Shown piece after piece: positions 10,761 to 22,092 of a stretch of DNA of 64,000 bases. The translations under genes and the position numbers were made by a program. The notes beneath the pieces are model-generated. The model did no database searches and was not told where the DNA came from. It saw nothing but the letters and a program-made list of their open reading frames with translations. Location: NCBI RefSeq assembly GCF_963678635.1, contig NC_087070.1, forward strand, positions 42,640,988 through 42,704,987, written 5' to 3'. Source of the stretch: Symsagittifera roscoffensis. Its lineage: Eukaryota; Xenacoelomorpha; Acoela; Convolutidae. The stretch's first letter is position 1; each line of letters begins with the position of its first letter.

Positions 10761-12227
10761 TTACCCAATTAATCTCAGCGCAAAAAAAATACAAAAAAAC
10801 TTTCTCTTTTCTTTTGGCTATTTTTTCTGGTTTTCTGGTTTCTAACTGTTTTCTACTGTTTTTTTTAACCCGAGGACAGTACACACTACATAACGTTGTT
10901 TCAGCCGACTTATTTTTTCCCCCGAAAAGGTAAAAAAGAGGCGAGACAAAGGTAGTAAGATTGAAAAAAAAAACAGGCAAGATATAGGGCAAAAAAAGAT
11001 TGGGAAAATTGCTTTGTTGAAAAGAGCAGAGGCCTTTTTTTACATCTATTTTTTCTTTTATTTTACCCTACTATTAACCCTGCGAATCCTGTTGACTAAA
11101 GTAACCCCCCTCGCACTAATGATACTTAGATTGTTTCAATTCCTATTAAGGACTAATTAAGCACACCCGAATTTTGTGATTTTGTGAACATTGTCGCATA
11201 TTTTTACCTTTTTTATATAAGAAACGAGGGGGATAGTTATCAAGACTTAGTCGCTATAAGCAATGATTTGTGCCATAAATGGGAGTAGCAAATGATTGGA
11301 GGCTTACCTGTCTTAAAGAAGTTAGGAGATGTCAAGACTAATGTCAGGCAGTGAAATGAGCTGATGATGGAAATCAGACTTTATCAAACCGTCTTTTTTC
11401 TCTCTATCGAGAAAGATAGTGTTGAAAAAGCAATTACTTCACATTTGATTTAAAAAGTATGAATGATAAAATTTTCTGAACTATGTAACCAATAGGAAAA
11501 ACAGCTAAAAAAACTAAGCGTAAAACCACGTTTAAAAGCCAAACAAAAACATGGAAAGTTTTTTTAGGCTGTTGCAAATTTTAGTAATTGAATTTTAAGA
11601 GGTGATAACATTTCATAAATTCCTATTTCCTGTTTTCAAAGGCGGTGGTTGTTACAATTTGTGCCGTGGAAAAAAATGGGCGAAACGCAGTGAATAAGAG
11701 AGTATGATTGTTTGAGCACTTTGAAAATAAAGTTCAAAATATGTTAGGTATAAGTAATTAATGATTAAAAAAATCAAGATTATTGAAGCCGTGAAAAAAA
11801 GGTAGGAATTTCTTTCAAGCTTAGTTTTTGTTGTTTCACAAAAAAGGGTGATAAAAAGAGAACAAGCATGACGCTTATGAACGCAGCTAACTTTGGTTTA
11901 TAAACTGGATCGCTTTCAGCTCTTCTTTTTTGTTTTATATTTCGCATGGATACAGCAGTTACTGAGCTAAATTAGAAACAAACGCCGTTGGGAGTTTGTT
12001 TCTAAATATAAACTCATTAACTATTAATTTTCCGATCATGAATAAATATAAAAGTTGCTCACCATCGACCATCAAAAACTGTGATCAAAATACATCGTTC
12101 AAACTTTGCATCATTACATGTAATATGACTAATCATGAACAAACCGAGACGTGAACAAATCCCTGTGAACAAATCGAGACATGCAGTGTCGAGATGTGAA
12201 AAAAATCGAGATGCAACATAACCTGTT
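10761..12227. other. Intergenic, no gene seen
   Basis: A short open stretch on the minus strand (10750-10992) is low-complexity K/F-rich and unlike a gene. The rest is AT-rich with no recognised structure. Confidence 0.55.
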
Positions 12228-12235
12228 GCTTATCT

Positions 12236-12684
12236 GGGTTGCCGGACATCAAGCCGACGGGACTTCAAGCCGAATCGTAAATTAGGGACTTCAAGCCGAA
12301 TATATTTTTTATAAAGTTGTAAAATATGATTAATTTGTAAATTTTATTGAAGAATTTCTGAATTTCGTTATCTTTTTTCACAAGTTATTGGCGTTTTCAT
12401 AAATTTTAAGCCTACAACTGATGTTTAGGAAAGATGAAAAATAAAACACGGTTGAAGGCGTTTTTCATGCTTTTAATGTATGCATTTCAAAAACAGGCTG
12501 ATGTTATTAACGGATACCAATCCCAAGTGGTGCATTGTCATGAATAACGCTTTTTATGGATTAAACATTTGAAAAGCAACGTTTTACTGGATGAAAAAAT
12601 AGTGTTTTGAGGTGATTGTAAAGTTCAAATTTCGGCCTGAAGTCCTTTCGACTTGAAGTCCCGTCGGCCTGTTGTCCTAGACCC
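12236..12684. mobile_element. 449-bp MITE with inverted ends and 8-bp target duplication
   Basis: The left end reads GGGTTGCCGGACATCAAGCC and continues through GACGGGACTTCAAGCCGAA. The right end, reverse-complemented, reads GGGTCTAGGACAACAGGCC and continues through the same GACGGGACTTCAAG block. The 8-bp direct repeat GCTTATCT flanks both ends (12228-12235 and 12685-12692). No ORF inside. The 8-bp duplication fits Mutator-like, hAT or P-type families; I cannot choose firmly, though the GGG/CCC termini resemble the Mutator-like element at 58 kb. Confidence 0.92.
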
Positions 12685-12692
12685 GCTTATCT

Positions 12693-14640
12693 GGCATGAA
12701 ACACATGTGAAACAATTGAACAAATACTCACATTTGAAAAAATTTTAACTCTCAGACGTGATTTTTACTTTCTAATTTTTTTCATTTCAAAATGGACCGA
12801 CCTTCTTGCTTAAAATTGATTATTATTCAATTAGAGTTCCAGCAATTTTCTCGCAAATTCAATAGCTAAAAAACTGATGAGAATCCCGGATAAAATTCGT
12901 ATTATGCAACCACAAACTGACAATTTGTCTAACCAGTTTCCCAAAAAAACTACACTAATTTACTTGCGCTATGGCGGCGGTTAAATTGCTTTTTCTAGTA
13001 AATAATCTCCTATTTTGTGTGTTGCATTAGGTCCAGAAAAACGACAACAAGTTTTTTGAATGCTCAAGTGACAATCTCTTAAAGTGTTTCTTTTTGTACC
13101 AAAAGAAAATGAGTACTTGGCTCGTTTTTCAAGGAAATGAGGACAGAAAATGGAGACGAATACCATCCAAAGCCTTTTGAACAGATGTTTGTTAGCCTGC
13201 AGATGTTATTCATTGAAGAGCTATCGACTGAAAAATTAATTGTGTTAAAGAACCCTAATTATTCAATGAGAAAAGAGAGTTTTGACAGTGTATTCAATGG
13301 GCATGGTGTAATGAACATAAACAACTAAATCAAAATCCTTTATTCTGATTCAAATAAACAACGAAATTACGTTTTTGAGCTGTGCTTTTTTAAACTGTGC
13401 TTTATTTAGCAGTGCTTTACTTAAATAGTGTTTGATTTTAATTTTAGATTTGTTCAAATAAGGCACGTAAACATATTGCACACGTGTGTTTTATCTCAAA
13501 AGCAATTGAATTTTTACCACAAGGATGAGCATTAAAACTGCTCAGCTGAGAAAGTTAAATTTGACAAACGTTCCCTGTTTAAGTTATGCCTCATCATATA
13601 AAGAATGACTCATGAAGGTCATGCTGCATCTTTCTATAACTCGTTAACTATCAATTTTCTTATCAAAGCGCCATGAATATAAAAGTTACTCAGTATCAAA
13701 AACTAAGTTGTAAAAAATTAGGCAGGCCTTAGGTTTTGCCTCATTATTTGCAGTATGACTGATCAGGGTCTGGTTTAATCTGTTCGATTTAGAACTTACT
13801 ATTGGTTTTTGATCATAGGTAGGTAGATAAACGTTGAATCGAAAATTGAGTTTGTCTGATGGGTTAACTGTAGTATGACTCATAATCTATGACTTTGTCA
13901 GTTTCGTGGTCAAAAGCAGAGACACAAATTCGCTTTCTGTTAAATATTTCTGTTAAAAGATTCTGTCTGCTTTTTTTTGAGATTTGACTCATCCTTAGGA
14001 AGTTGATTCGTTTTTTTATAAAATCTTAATTTTCTGGTCAAGTCAATTACATTAAATCAACAACACAAAATTTTCTCACATTTTTTTTCAAAACTTGAAT
14101 TGTTATCCGGCTAACAATTTTTTTAATAAAAATCATAGAATCAGCAAAATGAAGTGGTCCTTGTAGACTGCCGTAATGTTAAAGTTTTTCTTCCTAGTTT
14201 GGAATGCCATAGATCCAGAGAACCCAGTGATTGCAAAGGATTCGTAGTTTGAAGAAAAATCTTCTACATCCAGATGAAATTTCCAAACGACCAAAGCTAA
14301 CCAAGATTCAAAAAAATTAGCTAATTTAGAATCTGGTGCATGGTTTTACTGTTATAATTTTGAACTATTATACTTGTCAGATCTTGTCAATTTTTTTTTC
14401 AAATAATTGAATATTTGAACATTGCACTGTACTGTTTGGTGATTTTGAACCATGTTTTTTTGGGACAAAGTTTTATTCTGTTGGTGATATTGAATCATAT
14501 TTTTCAGGGCAAACTAACAGCTTGTCCCAAAGCGGTAATGATTCAAATCAAACTAATGGCTCAAAAATTTTCAAAATCGAAATTTGGAAAACTAAAAACA
14601 AATTGATATCCCAGCGTTTATAGAGAAGTAACATATATGA
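12693..14640. other. Intergenic, no gene seen
   Basis: AT-rich. Short open frames near 13.1-13.3 and 13.7-13.9 kb show no domain, no coding-like composition and no splice context. Confidence 0.5.
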
Positions 14641-14649
14641 AGTTGTTTT

Positions 14650-14830
14650 GACTGAACTTTAGTGAGCAAGATGGCCTCTCTTTAATTCAAAAATAAATAT
14701 TTTAACGGGAACAAATTTGATGATTTCTGACGATGACAAGCTTGTTTGCGCATCTGTATTCAATAATTCTATAGTCCATTTTTTTTCATTTTTAAATCAT
14801 TCAGACCTTAAATATCGTTTTGAAAACATT
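14650..14830 (+). repeat. Dispersed repeat R2, copy 2 (3' block only)
   Basis: The block beginning TTTAGTGAGCAAGATGGCCT and continuing through GATTTCTGACGATGACAAGC matches 16690-16870 and 10570-10750. Confidence 0.6.
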
Positions 14831-15894
14831 TGATCAAGCCTTTTTAAACTTTAAACGAAATAAAAAAACTATCACGATCGTTTGAGACCAAGAACCGTAG
14901 CGGTGTTTTCTCGCTAGTCGTTAATCGAGTGAACTCAGCGGTTGCGAAAGATTCAAAATTTGACGACAAATTTTCGAGATTGAAACAAATATAACAAAAC
15001 CACCAAAACATAGCAAATTTTCAACAAAATTAGCTAACTTAGAATCTGAGGCATGCTTTGTTTATTACAAGTTTCAACTAAAATAATCGTCAGATCTCGT
15101 CAAAGTTTGAATTTGTGCAGTTTTGTTTTGTTTGTCATTTTGAGTCACACTTTAAGGGATTATCATACAATTATTATGCAATTAAACGGCTTAAATTCAA
15201 AAAATTGCCAAATTTTTACATCAAAATATTGACCAAAAATTTTTTTCGAAACCGCGGTTTAGAAACTTAAATACAAATTAAATATTGTAGCGTTCTGAAA
15301 CAAATTCGTAATATTCAAAGAGCTGTTTTGATCTAATTATTTACAGTTAAAAACAAATGTTTTGTGTAGATGAAGGCTATGTGCTGAAATTTAAACAAGT
15401 TTAAGTGTTCAAGTTCGACCTTATCTGTCTGCTTTCTAAAAATTTACGCCGGCAAAAATGGTTTAAAAATTATGAACAAAAGATTAAATGAAACGAGCCT
15501 ACTTGCTTCTGCCGTTTAAATTTCGTTATCAGAAAAACTTGATTAAAAAAATGATTGTGCGCTTGGTTTTTATTTATTACAAATTTAACAGATCTACCAG
15601 TAAAGATCTGTCTTGTTTTGCTAGTGATGTTGAATGAAATTTTAAGGGTCAAACTTTTTTTACACTTTGTCAAAAAAGGCGATGATTTAAAATCAAACTA
15701 ATGGCTCGAAAGTTTGTTCCAACCGCAATTTGGAAAACTGCAAGCGAGTTATTTATCCCAGCGTTTAAGAAGAAGTAAGATACCAGAAGATTTTTTGACT
15801 GAATTTGTTTACAATAAAAAACCATTGTTCTGTGTAGATGAGTCCTATGCGCATATACACGAATTAAGTTTGACCTTTTAATCCTTGCTTAGTC

Positions 15895-16165
15895 TTGTTT
15901 TACTGGTATTTTTAAAATAGATTTTGAGGGTCAAATTATAACAAAAAAATCGTAATATACAAAAAGTTTTTTGATTAAAATAATAACTAATAAAAATCAT
16001 TTTTGTGTAGATGAATGTATTTCGCTTTTTTTGCAAATCTATTTTCAAGAACAATCTGCTGGCTTTCTATAATTTTTTTAAATAAAACAAGTTGATCTGC
16101 TTTTTTCGTTAAACCTCATCATCAGAAAAAATGATAAAATAGTTTAGAGGTCTCTTGAAAAATTA
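15895..16165 (+). repeat. Direct repeat R3, unit 1
   Basis: About 270 bp from GATTTTGAGGGTCAAA to AAACCTCATCATCAGAAAAA, closely matching 16995-17285, about 1.1 kb downstream in the same orientation. More diverged partial copies precede it near 15330-15560 and 15790-15850, so 14.6-17.3 kb looks like a decayed higher-order tandem array. Confidence 0.75.
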
Positions 16166-16549
16166 ATTCAATGTAAATTTAGCAAACCAACCTGTGTGAA
16201 AAAAACTTTATCAAATTTTTGTAACATGGTACAAAGTTGCGTTCAGATAAACGAAAACGTGACAAACGTTCCGTTTTTTTGGAAGTACAAAAACCTGACA
16301 GAAAAAACCCATCGTATTTAATTTAAAAAACACTTATGGTGTGAAAAAAATTATTGGTTAAAAAATTTGATTTTTGTCGGATACAATTGATTACATTCAA
16401 TCTAAATAGTCTTTAAGTTATAAGCAAAAAGCAATTATAATTGATAATGAAAGATTTAAAAATCTTGGAAAATAGCACTTTTATGATAAAAAATATTAAA
16501 ACTAAATTTTGTTAAAAATAATCATTTTTGTTGTCAAAACATCACTGTA

Positions 16550-16875
16550 GTATTTCGTTACAATCGATTTCCTGATCAAACTTGAAAAAGGGTTGGTCAA
16601 CTAGGCAGATAGATGAATGTGTGGTTTGGTTTAATATTTTGAAATATTTAGCTGGAACTTTAAATAATTCTGCATAAAAACATTTTTTCAAAAAGCTTAG
16701 TAAGCAAGATGGCCTCTTTTTTTTCGAAAAAAAAAACGTTCACAGTAACAGCAATAATTTTATCACGACTTCTGTTGATGACAATTTTTTATGTCTTTGT
16801 GTCCAAAAACGCAATCGATCAAGTTTTTTGTTCAAATTGGTTATTCATTAAAAATCATTTTGAAAGAATTTTTAA
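16550..16875 (+). repeat. Dispersed repeat R2, copy 3
   Basis: Starts GTTACAATCGATTTCCTGAT, contains AAGCTTAGTAAGCAAGATGG and continues to ATCATTTTGAAAGAA. It lies between the two R3 units, so R2 and R3 form one repeating module. Confidence 0.6.
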
Positions 16876-16994
16876 AAATACCAAAATCAATAAAAAAAAC
16901 ACGGTCATTTCAGATCAATTTATATTTAAACTTGTAAACTTGTCAGATTTTCTCAATCACTTTTAAATTTTTTAGGTTTATGATCCTTGTTTAG

Positions 16995-17285
16995 TCTTGT
17001 TTTGCTGGTATTTTTGAATTAGATTTTGAGGGTCAAAACAAAATAAAAAGGACCTTAATATACAAAAAAGATTTTCGATTAAAATAATAACTAATAAAAA
17101 TCAGTTTTGTGTAGATGAATGTATTGCACATTTTTTGCAAATCCATTTTCAAGAAAAATCTGTTGACTTTCTAAGAATTTACACACGCAAAATAATTTTT
17201 AAATAAAACGAGTTGATCTGCTTTTTTCGTTAAACCTCATCATCAGAAAAAATGATAAAAAAGTTTATAGGTCTGTTGAAAGTTG
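16995..17285 (+). repeat. Direct repeat R3, unit 2
   Basis: Second unit of the 15895-16165 repeat, same orientation, with scattered substitutions and short indels. Non-coding. Confidence 0.75.
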
Positions 17286-17499
17286 AATTTATTAATTTAT
17301 TGATATTTTCCAGTATGGACGAATCTGTCTAAAATTTTTGCTCTTTGGTAAAACATTGAACCAAAGTGTAGGGATGTAGCAAAGTGTGATGAGCCAAAAG
17401 CAAATCATTTTGATAGAAAAAAAATTCCTTATGAGATAAATAAATTATAATTTTTTTGAAAAAAAATATTTCGCAAAATAAGAGATTATGATCGAATAA

Positions 17500-17560
17500 A
17501 AGTTTTTAATTTAGTATAATGTTATATATTTTATATATTTTATATATTATATAGTCAATC
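17500..17560. repeat. TATATTTTA-rich simple repeat
   Basis: Short AT microsatellite with units of TTATATATTT, next to ATTATAATTGAT-type motifs. Confidence 0.7.
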
Positions 17561-17729
17561 GCTTCTCATCAATTTAAATAATTTTTTTCATTCTGAACCA
17601 TAATCAATTCCGATGGATTGTAGTTCGTATAGAAAAACTATGCAACCAAGAAAATAGCACAAATCTCATCAATTACAATAACTTTAAAATCATAATTTTG
17701 AAAATAATGAAAATTCAATATAATTGTTT

Positions 17730-17960
17730 GTTATAATCGATTTCAAAAGTAAACTTGGATGCGGTTTGGTCACTTAGGAGGGAAGTGGTAGATTGTTTGG
17801 TTTATCCTTTAGTTCTGAGGTTTTTGCTGTAATCATAAGTAATTTTACTTGAACTAATATCTTTCTTAAAATCGTACCTTGAAAAAACTTAGTGAACAAG
17901 TTTGCTTTTTTCTTTTAAAAAATTGTATGCTTTAGTTCTGAGATTTTTTTGTATGACAAA
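17730..17960 (+). repeat. Dispersed repeat R2, copy 4
   Basis: TTATAATCGATTTCAAAAG, AACTTGGATGCGGTTTGGTC and CTTAGTGAACAAG occur in the same order as in the other R2 copies. Confidence 0.6.
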
Positions 17961-20480
17961 GATTTTGATCAAAATATTTAGTTTTTTATATTAATAGTAA
18001 GTTTCTAATGATGAGTTAAATCTTGACTTTTTGATTGGATCTTTTTTCATGTTTTTCTTCACAAATTTGATAATTGATGAAATAACAAAAATTCTAAAAG
18101 ACCCAAAATAGCCATGTTTCTTCTAATGAAGCAAAACTGAGCGACGCATTCTTTTTTAGAAACAAATTTGGCTTCTAACAATTGCTAAGTGTATTTGTTC
18201 AAAAAATAGCTATTATTTTCATTTTACCTGGACGATTCTTGTTTCGTTAGATGGCTGAACAATTAGATAACCCACAATGTGTTTAAGATACGGACTGCTG
18301 ACGAGTAACATCGATTTTCAAGTTTTCAGTTAACAATGGCTGCTCAGATAAAAAAGAATATATAATGATCTTGCTGAAAAGTACTTTGTATGTTCAAGTT
18401 ATGGTCGAAAAACTAATAGTTAATGAGTAATTGTGTTTGGTCCTCCAACACGCATTCTTGCTCCTGCGGGCGTTCTAGCTAAAAAAACTGCTCTTGATGA
18501 GCTTACATGATTAAAATAACTATAAGCGGCCAAGGAAAACTGGAAAACAAATGGTTGTGTACTTTTATGTAAAACTTCATTTAAACGTTTTTTTTTCAAA
18601 TTTTTATTACTTCTGAATGAACTAACAGGGCGTAGCAATAGCTTTTAGGATCTCTGTTTCGAAAAAGAATTGATTTAATAATTAATTGAACACCTTCAAA
18701 AATCCATTACAAAAAATTCAATAGATGTTACTTGTAAAGATATAGAAAAAAATTACAATTATAATCAACTCCAACATTACGAAGCCCAGGTTGTGTATTT
18801 TGTTTGGTTTCCGCATGCCATGCCCCTTTGCGTTGTATCCGGCACTACTTCAAAACATTTAAAACTGGAAAATCTAATGAAACCAAAAGACAAATGTTTA
18901 ACCACTAGATGCTAAAAAACGAAATTTAGCTAGCGAACACAAAAACTTTGAACCCAGTGACGCGGCAAACTTTGAAAACAAATACTGAGACAAGTTTGTT
19001 TTGGACTTGGACTCTGCAGACAAACGCTTTTTTCCAGTTAGAGTAAACAGAAGGGAAATACTGTTGTATTCCACTGTTTGTCAGTGGATGCTGCAACCAT
19101 TTTGCCCCTTTTGTCATTGGATTCTACGTGTAAATCTAAATCTTTGAACATGTATCGGACAAAATTTTTCATCAGTTGTTTTTCTTAGTTTGTGTGAACG
19201 TATATCCCAGTTTTAATCACTGCTGTTCCCCAATTTCAATTTACAAGACAACTTATCAGCAAACGAACAATTAACCCCCTTTTTACTTGGTTCGAAAGTC
19301 TTACTATTTCAATTGCCTCACCTGGACAATCCATTTTTTTCTCAATAATGGATAGACATGGATTTCCTTTTATTCGACCCCTCCTCCTCATTTTTTTGTA
19401 ATGATTGTGGGTCTCAAATGCTAATTTTGTTAATCTCTATTGGCTCTACGACTGAGCAAAGTGACTCCACTAAAACTTGATGTAGAAAAAATTGGCACTT
19501 GAACCAGCGTTTTATTGGATAATGAGGATATTTCCTGCATTTTGGCCACACTGTTACTGAAGAATTCCTGAAGGTAGAAGATGGAAGAGTTTTTTTATTT
19601 AAATTTTAATTTCTACAGTTCTGTGTTTTCAAATTAAGTAGTGGTTTGACCGAAGGCGACTTTGAAAAATTAAATTATACCATTTGCCACGTTTTCGATA
19701 TTTTTTTCATTCAAAAAGCGGTTTGATGCTTGTAAAAGAAAAAAAATATATTTGCTTTCCAGTGGCTCCCGCAACTGTTTTTTTGAGAAAAGCGACAGGA
19801 ATCAACGAAGCATCCATGTGTGACATGTTTCTAGGGATATAACACCGGGAGTTTGAGGATGATTTTAATCGAAGAATTCCTTTCTTGGTCAGACGGTACG
19901 CTATGGGTACGACCTTCAAAGTTTTCCGCTTCACCGAACACAGATTTCATGACCCGAACAATTCGCTGCCAAAATATTCCCTGTCATGGTCAATATCCCA
20001 TGGAGAGTAATTACCGAGATGCTTATATCAGAAATATGGTCAGGACTATTGATATTTTCATTAAAACTTTGATAACTGTAATCAAAGATTTTTCGTTGCT
20101 ACCATTATATATTTTTCTTCTATATTTCACACACTACACTGATTTGGAATACAAATTTTGTAATTATATCGGAACTTTTTGTGGAAACATTTTTAGGAAA
20201 TAAAATAAAAACGAAATTTTGGACTGTTTGTTGCATGTTCACCATGTTTAAAAAAATCATTTTTAAACTGCGCGTCATATCGTTTACCTCGCAAAAACTA
20301 AAACAAGCCTGAACTCTAAGTTTTTGTCCTGCTGTTTGTGGTATTGTTTTCCGTTTTTTTTTCATAGTGTTTTTTGTAGTTCGAACCCTGTACGGCAGTA
20401 TGCATTTAGTAAACCAAGTTTTATTTGCTACAATTCATTTAGTAAGTTTGTTTGGTTGTTTAGGAAAAGATAAATTTGAA
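17961..20480. other. Intergenic; one weak coding-like island near 19.85-20.03 kb
   Basis: Mostly featureless AT-rich sequence. At 19850-20030 base composition is less AT-rich and both strands have an open frame, but I find no domain, convincing splice sites or start, so no gene is called. Confidence 0.45.
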
Positions 20481-20489
20481 ATTGAGAAA

Positions 20490-20685
20490 ACAAAAAACGA
20501 GGCATTTTGTGCATTGTTAGCGGATTCCTCAACAAGGACGCTCCTTTTGTCCTTTCATTCTTTTTGATCGTTCCGACAAAACTTTAACATGTTTAAATAT
20601 TCGTCTCTGGAATCCAGGATTATACAGACAGAAAATTGTGCGCCTATCTAGTGCAAAGTTTGGTCTCGTGGTTTTCTAATGTTTT
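20490..20685 (+). repeat. Dispersed repeat R4, copy 1
   Basis: AAGGACGCTCC, TTTGATCGTTCCGA, GGAATCCAGGA and GTGCGCCTATCTAGTGCA occur in the same order and spacing at 42020-42210. Non-coding. Confidence 0.7.
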
Positions 20686-21400
20686 TTTTTTAAAGATAAG
20701 GATCTATATTTTTATGTTTATGAGCTATTAGTACAAAGTTTTCAACGAACAAGTGATGACGCCAACGTGCCCCACGTTTTCTACCATTTCTAAATAAACT
20801 CATCGGCGTCGATATATTTTTGCAGCTAATCTTTGAAATAAAGAGAGGGCTTTCACGACAATAAACTACGTTTACAGCTGCTATAGATTGCAACTGCTTG
20901 TTTACTTTTCAACCGAGTTAAAATCTATCAACAAATGAATCACACAAGATTTGTTTTTTTTTGTCAAGTATTCGACCTGATATTTTTGTTTGACTGAGAA
21001 AATTAACTCGCAGAATCAAATCAATATCCTTCCAAGGTCAGGGAAGAATGATGCAATTTTACGCTTTTTGGGAAATCGGTTATCAAATATGTCAGTATTT
21101 GAGATAAATGTAGTTGGCGGAAAAGGTAAATGTTGTTGGTGCAATTCTAAAACATGACAAAAATTGTCTTAAATTCTGAGGGGTACCATGAAAACACTTT
21201 TTAAATTCATTTACGAAAAAAGGGGAGAGAAAAACGGAGACTTTATTTGGAGAGGAAAAGGCCTCCCATTCATCTTCCCTTCACATATTTAAGATCTATC
21301 GCCTTACTCCTAGATTAATATTTCCACACATTGGCATCATAAAATTCTGATGGAGAGGTAAATAAGAAAGTTGCAAATTAAGATTTTCAAAAAAAAAAGA
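20686..21400. other. Intergenic, no gene seen
   Basis: AT-rich; no recognised feature on either strand. Confidence 0.5.
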
Positions 21401-21420
21401 TAAAAAGAAAGTCCCCCCGG

Positions 21421-21655
21421 GTCGAGATCCCGCTCAAAATTCGCTCAAGATATGAGCGGTTTGAGCGGTTTTCCAGCAAGATTTGAGAGGTTTGAGCGGT
21501 TTGGGCGGTTTGGGCGGTTTTTTTGGAAAAACCGCACAAACCGCTCAAATCTTGCTTAAAAATCGCTCGAAAACCGCTCATTTCTTGCGTTGATTTTTGA
21601 ACGGTTTTTTAAGCAAGATTTGAGCGGTTTTTCAGCGGTTTTTGAGCAATCTTAT
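21421..21655. repeat. GAGCGGTTT-unit foldback repeat
   Basis: Units of GAGCGGTTTG or GGGCGGTTTG are followed by their complement (AACCGCTC). GCAAGATTTGAG at 21476 pairs with CTCAAATCTTGC ending at 21555, enclosing several units. Another forward copy (GCAAGATTTGAGCGGTTT) follows at 21613. It is markedly more GC-rich than the surrounding DNA. Confidence 0.85.
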
Positions 21656-21741
21656 AAAGAAAACCGATTAAAACCATCAAAAGGTCTGGAAAGGCAATGT
21701 GACGATATGGATGATTATGTACCCATTAACTGAGAAAATAA

Positions 21742-22092
21742 TGGAACCAGTTTAAAACTAGTATTTACATCCAATTATATAACTGATAAAACTATCTCTT
21801 TAAAACATTTCCAACTAACCAATCATGATCCATTAGTAACACTTACAATTATTGGTAACGCTGAAACGATTGATAGTTTCAGCAACAGAACAAAACAGAC
21901 AGTTGTTAGCCTTCAAGATAGTTCCTGAGATCTAATTTGCAAATACCAGTATACACTAGATCCAATGAGACTAGGAGATATAAGAGTAAGATTAGGATTG
22001 GCAGTAGACTAAAAAGTTGTACAAGTCTATCCGGCCGAAAATGAGATAGCGTGACGAACAGACGGTGTACCTTATCTGAAATTACTCTACGA
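21742..22092 (+). repeat. 5' LTR of large family A element
   Basis: Begins TGGAACCAGTTTAAAACTAG and aligns along its length with 38116-38470 (shared CAGCAACAGAACAAAA, TCCGGCCGAAAA and GACGGTGTACCTTATCTG). Similarity stops at 22092, so the last ~25 bp and the primer site seen in the 57-kb copy are missing here. Confidence 0.9.

Noticed and set aside
19850..20205. 116-residue open frame on the plus strand
   Set aside because: Less AT-rich than its surroundings, but no domain, start context or splice partners; the opposite strand is equally open.
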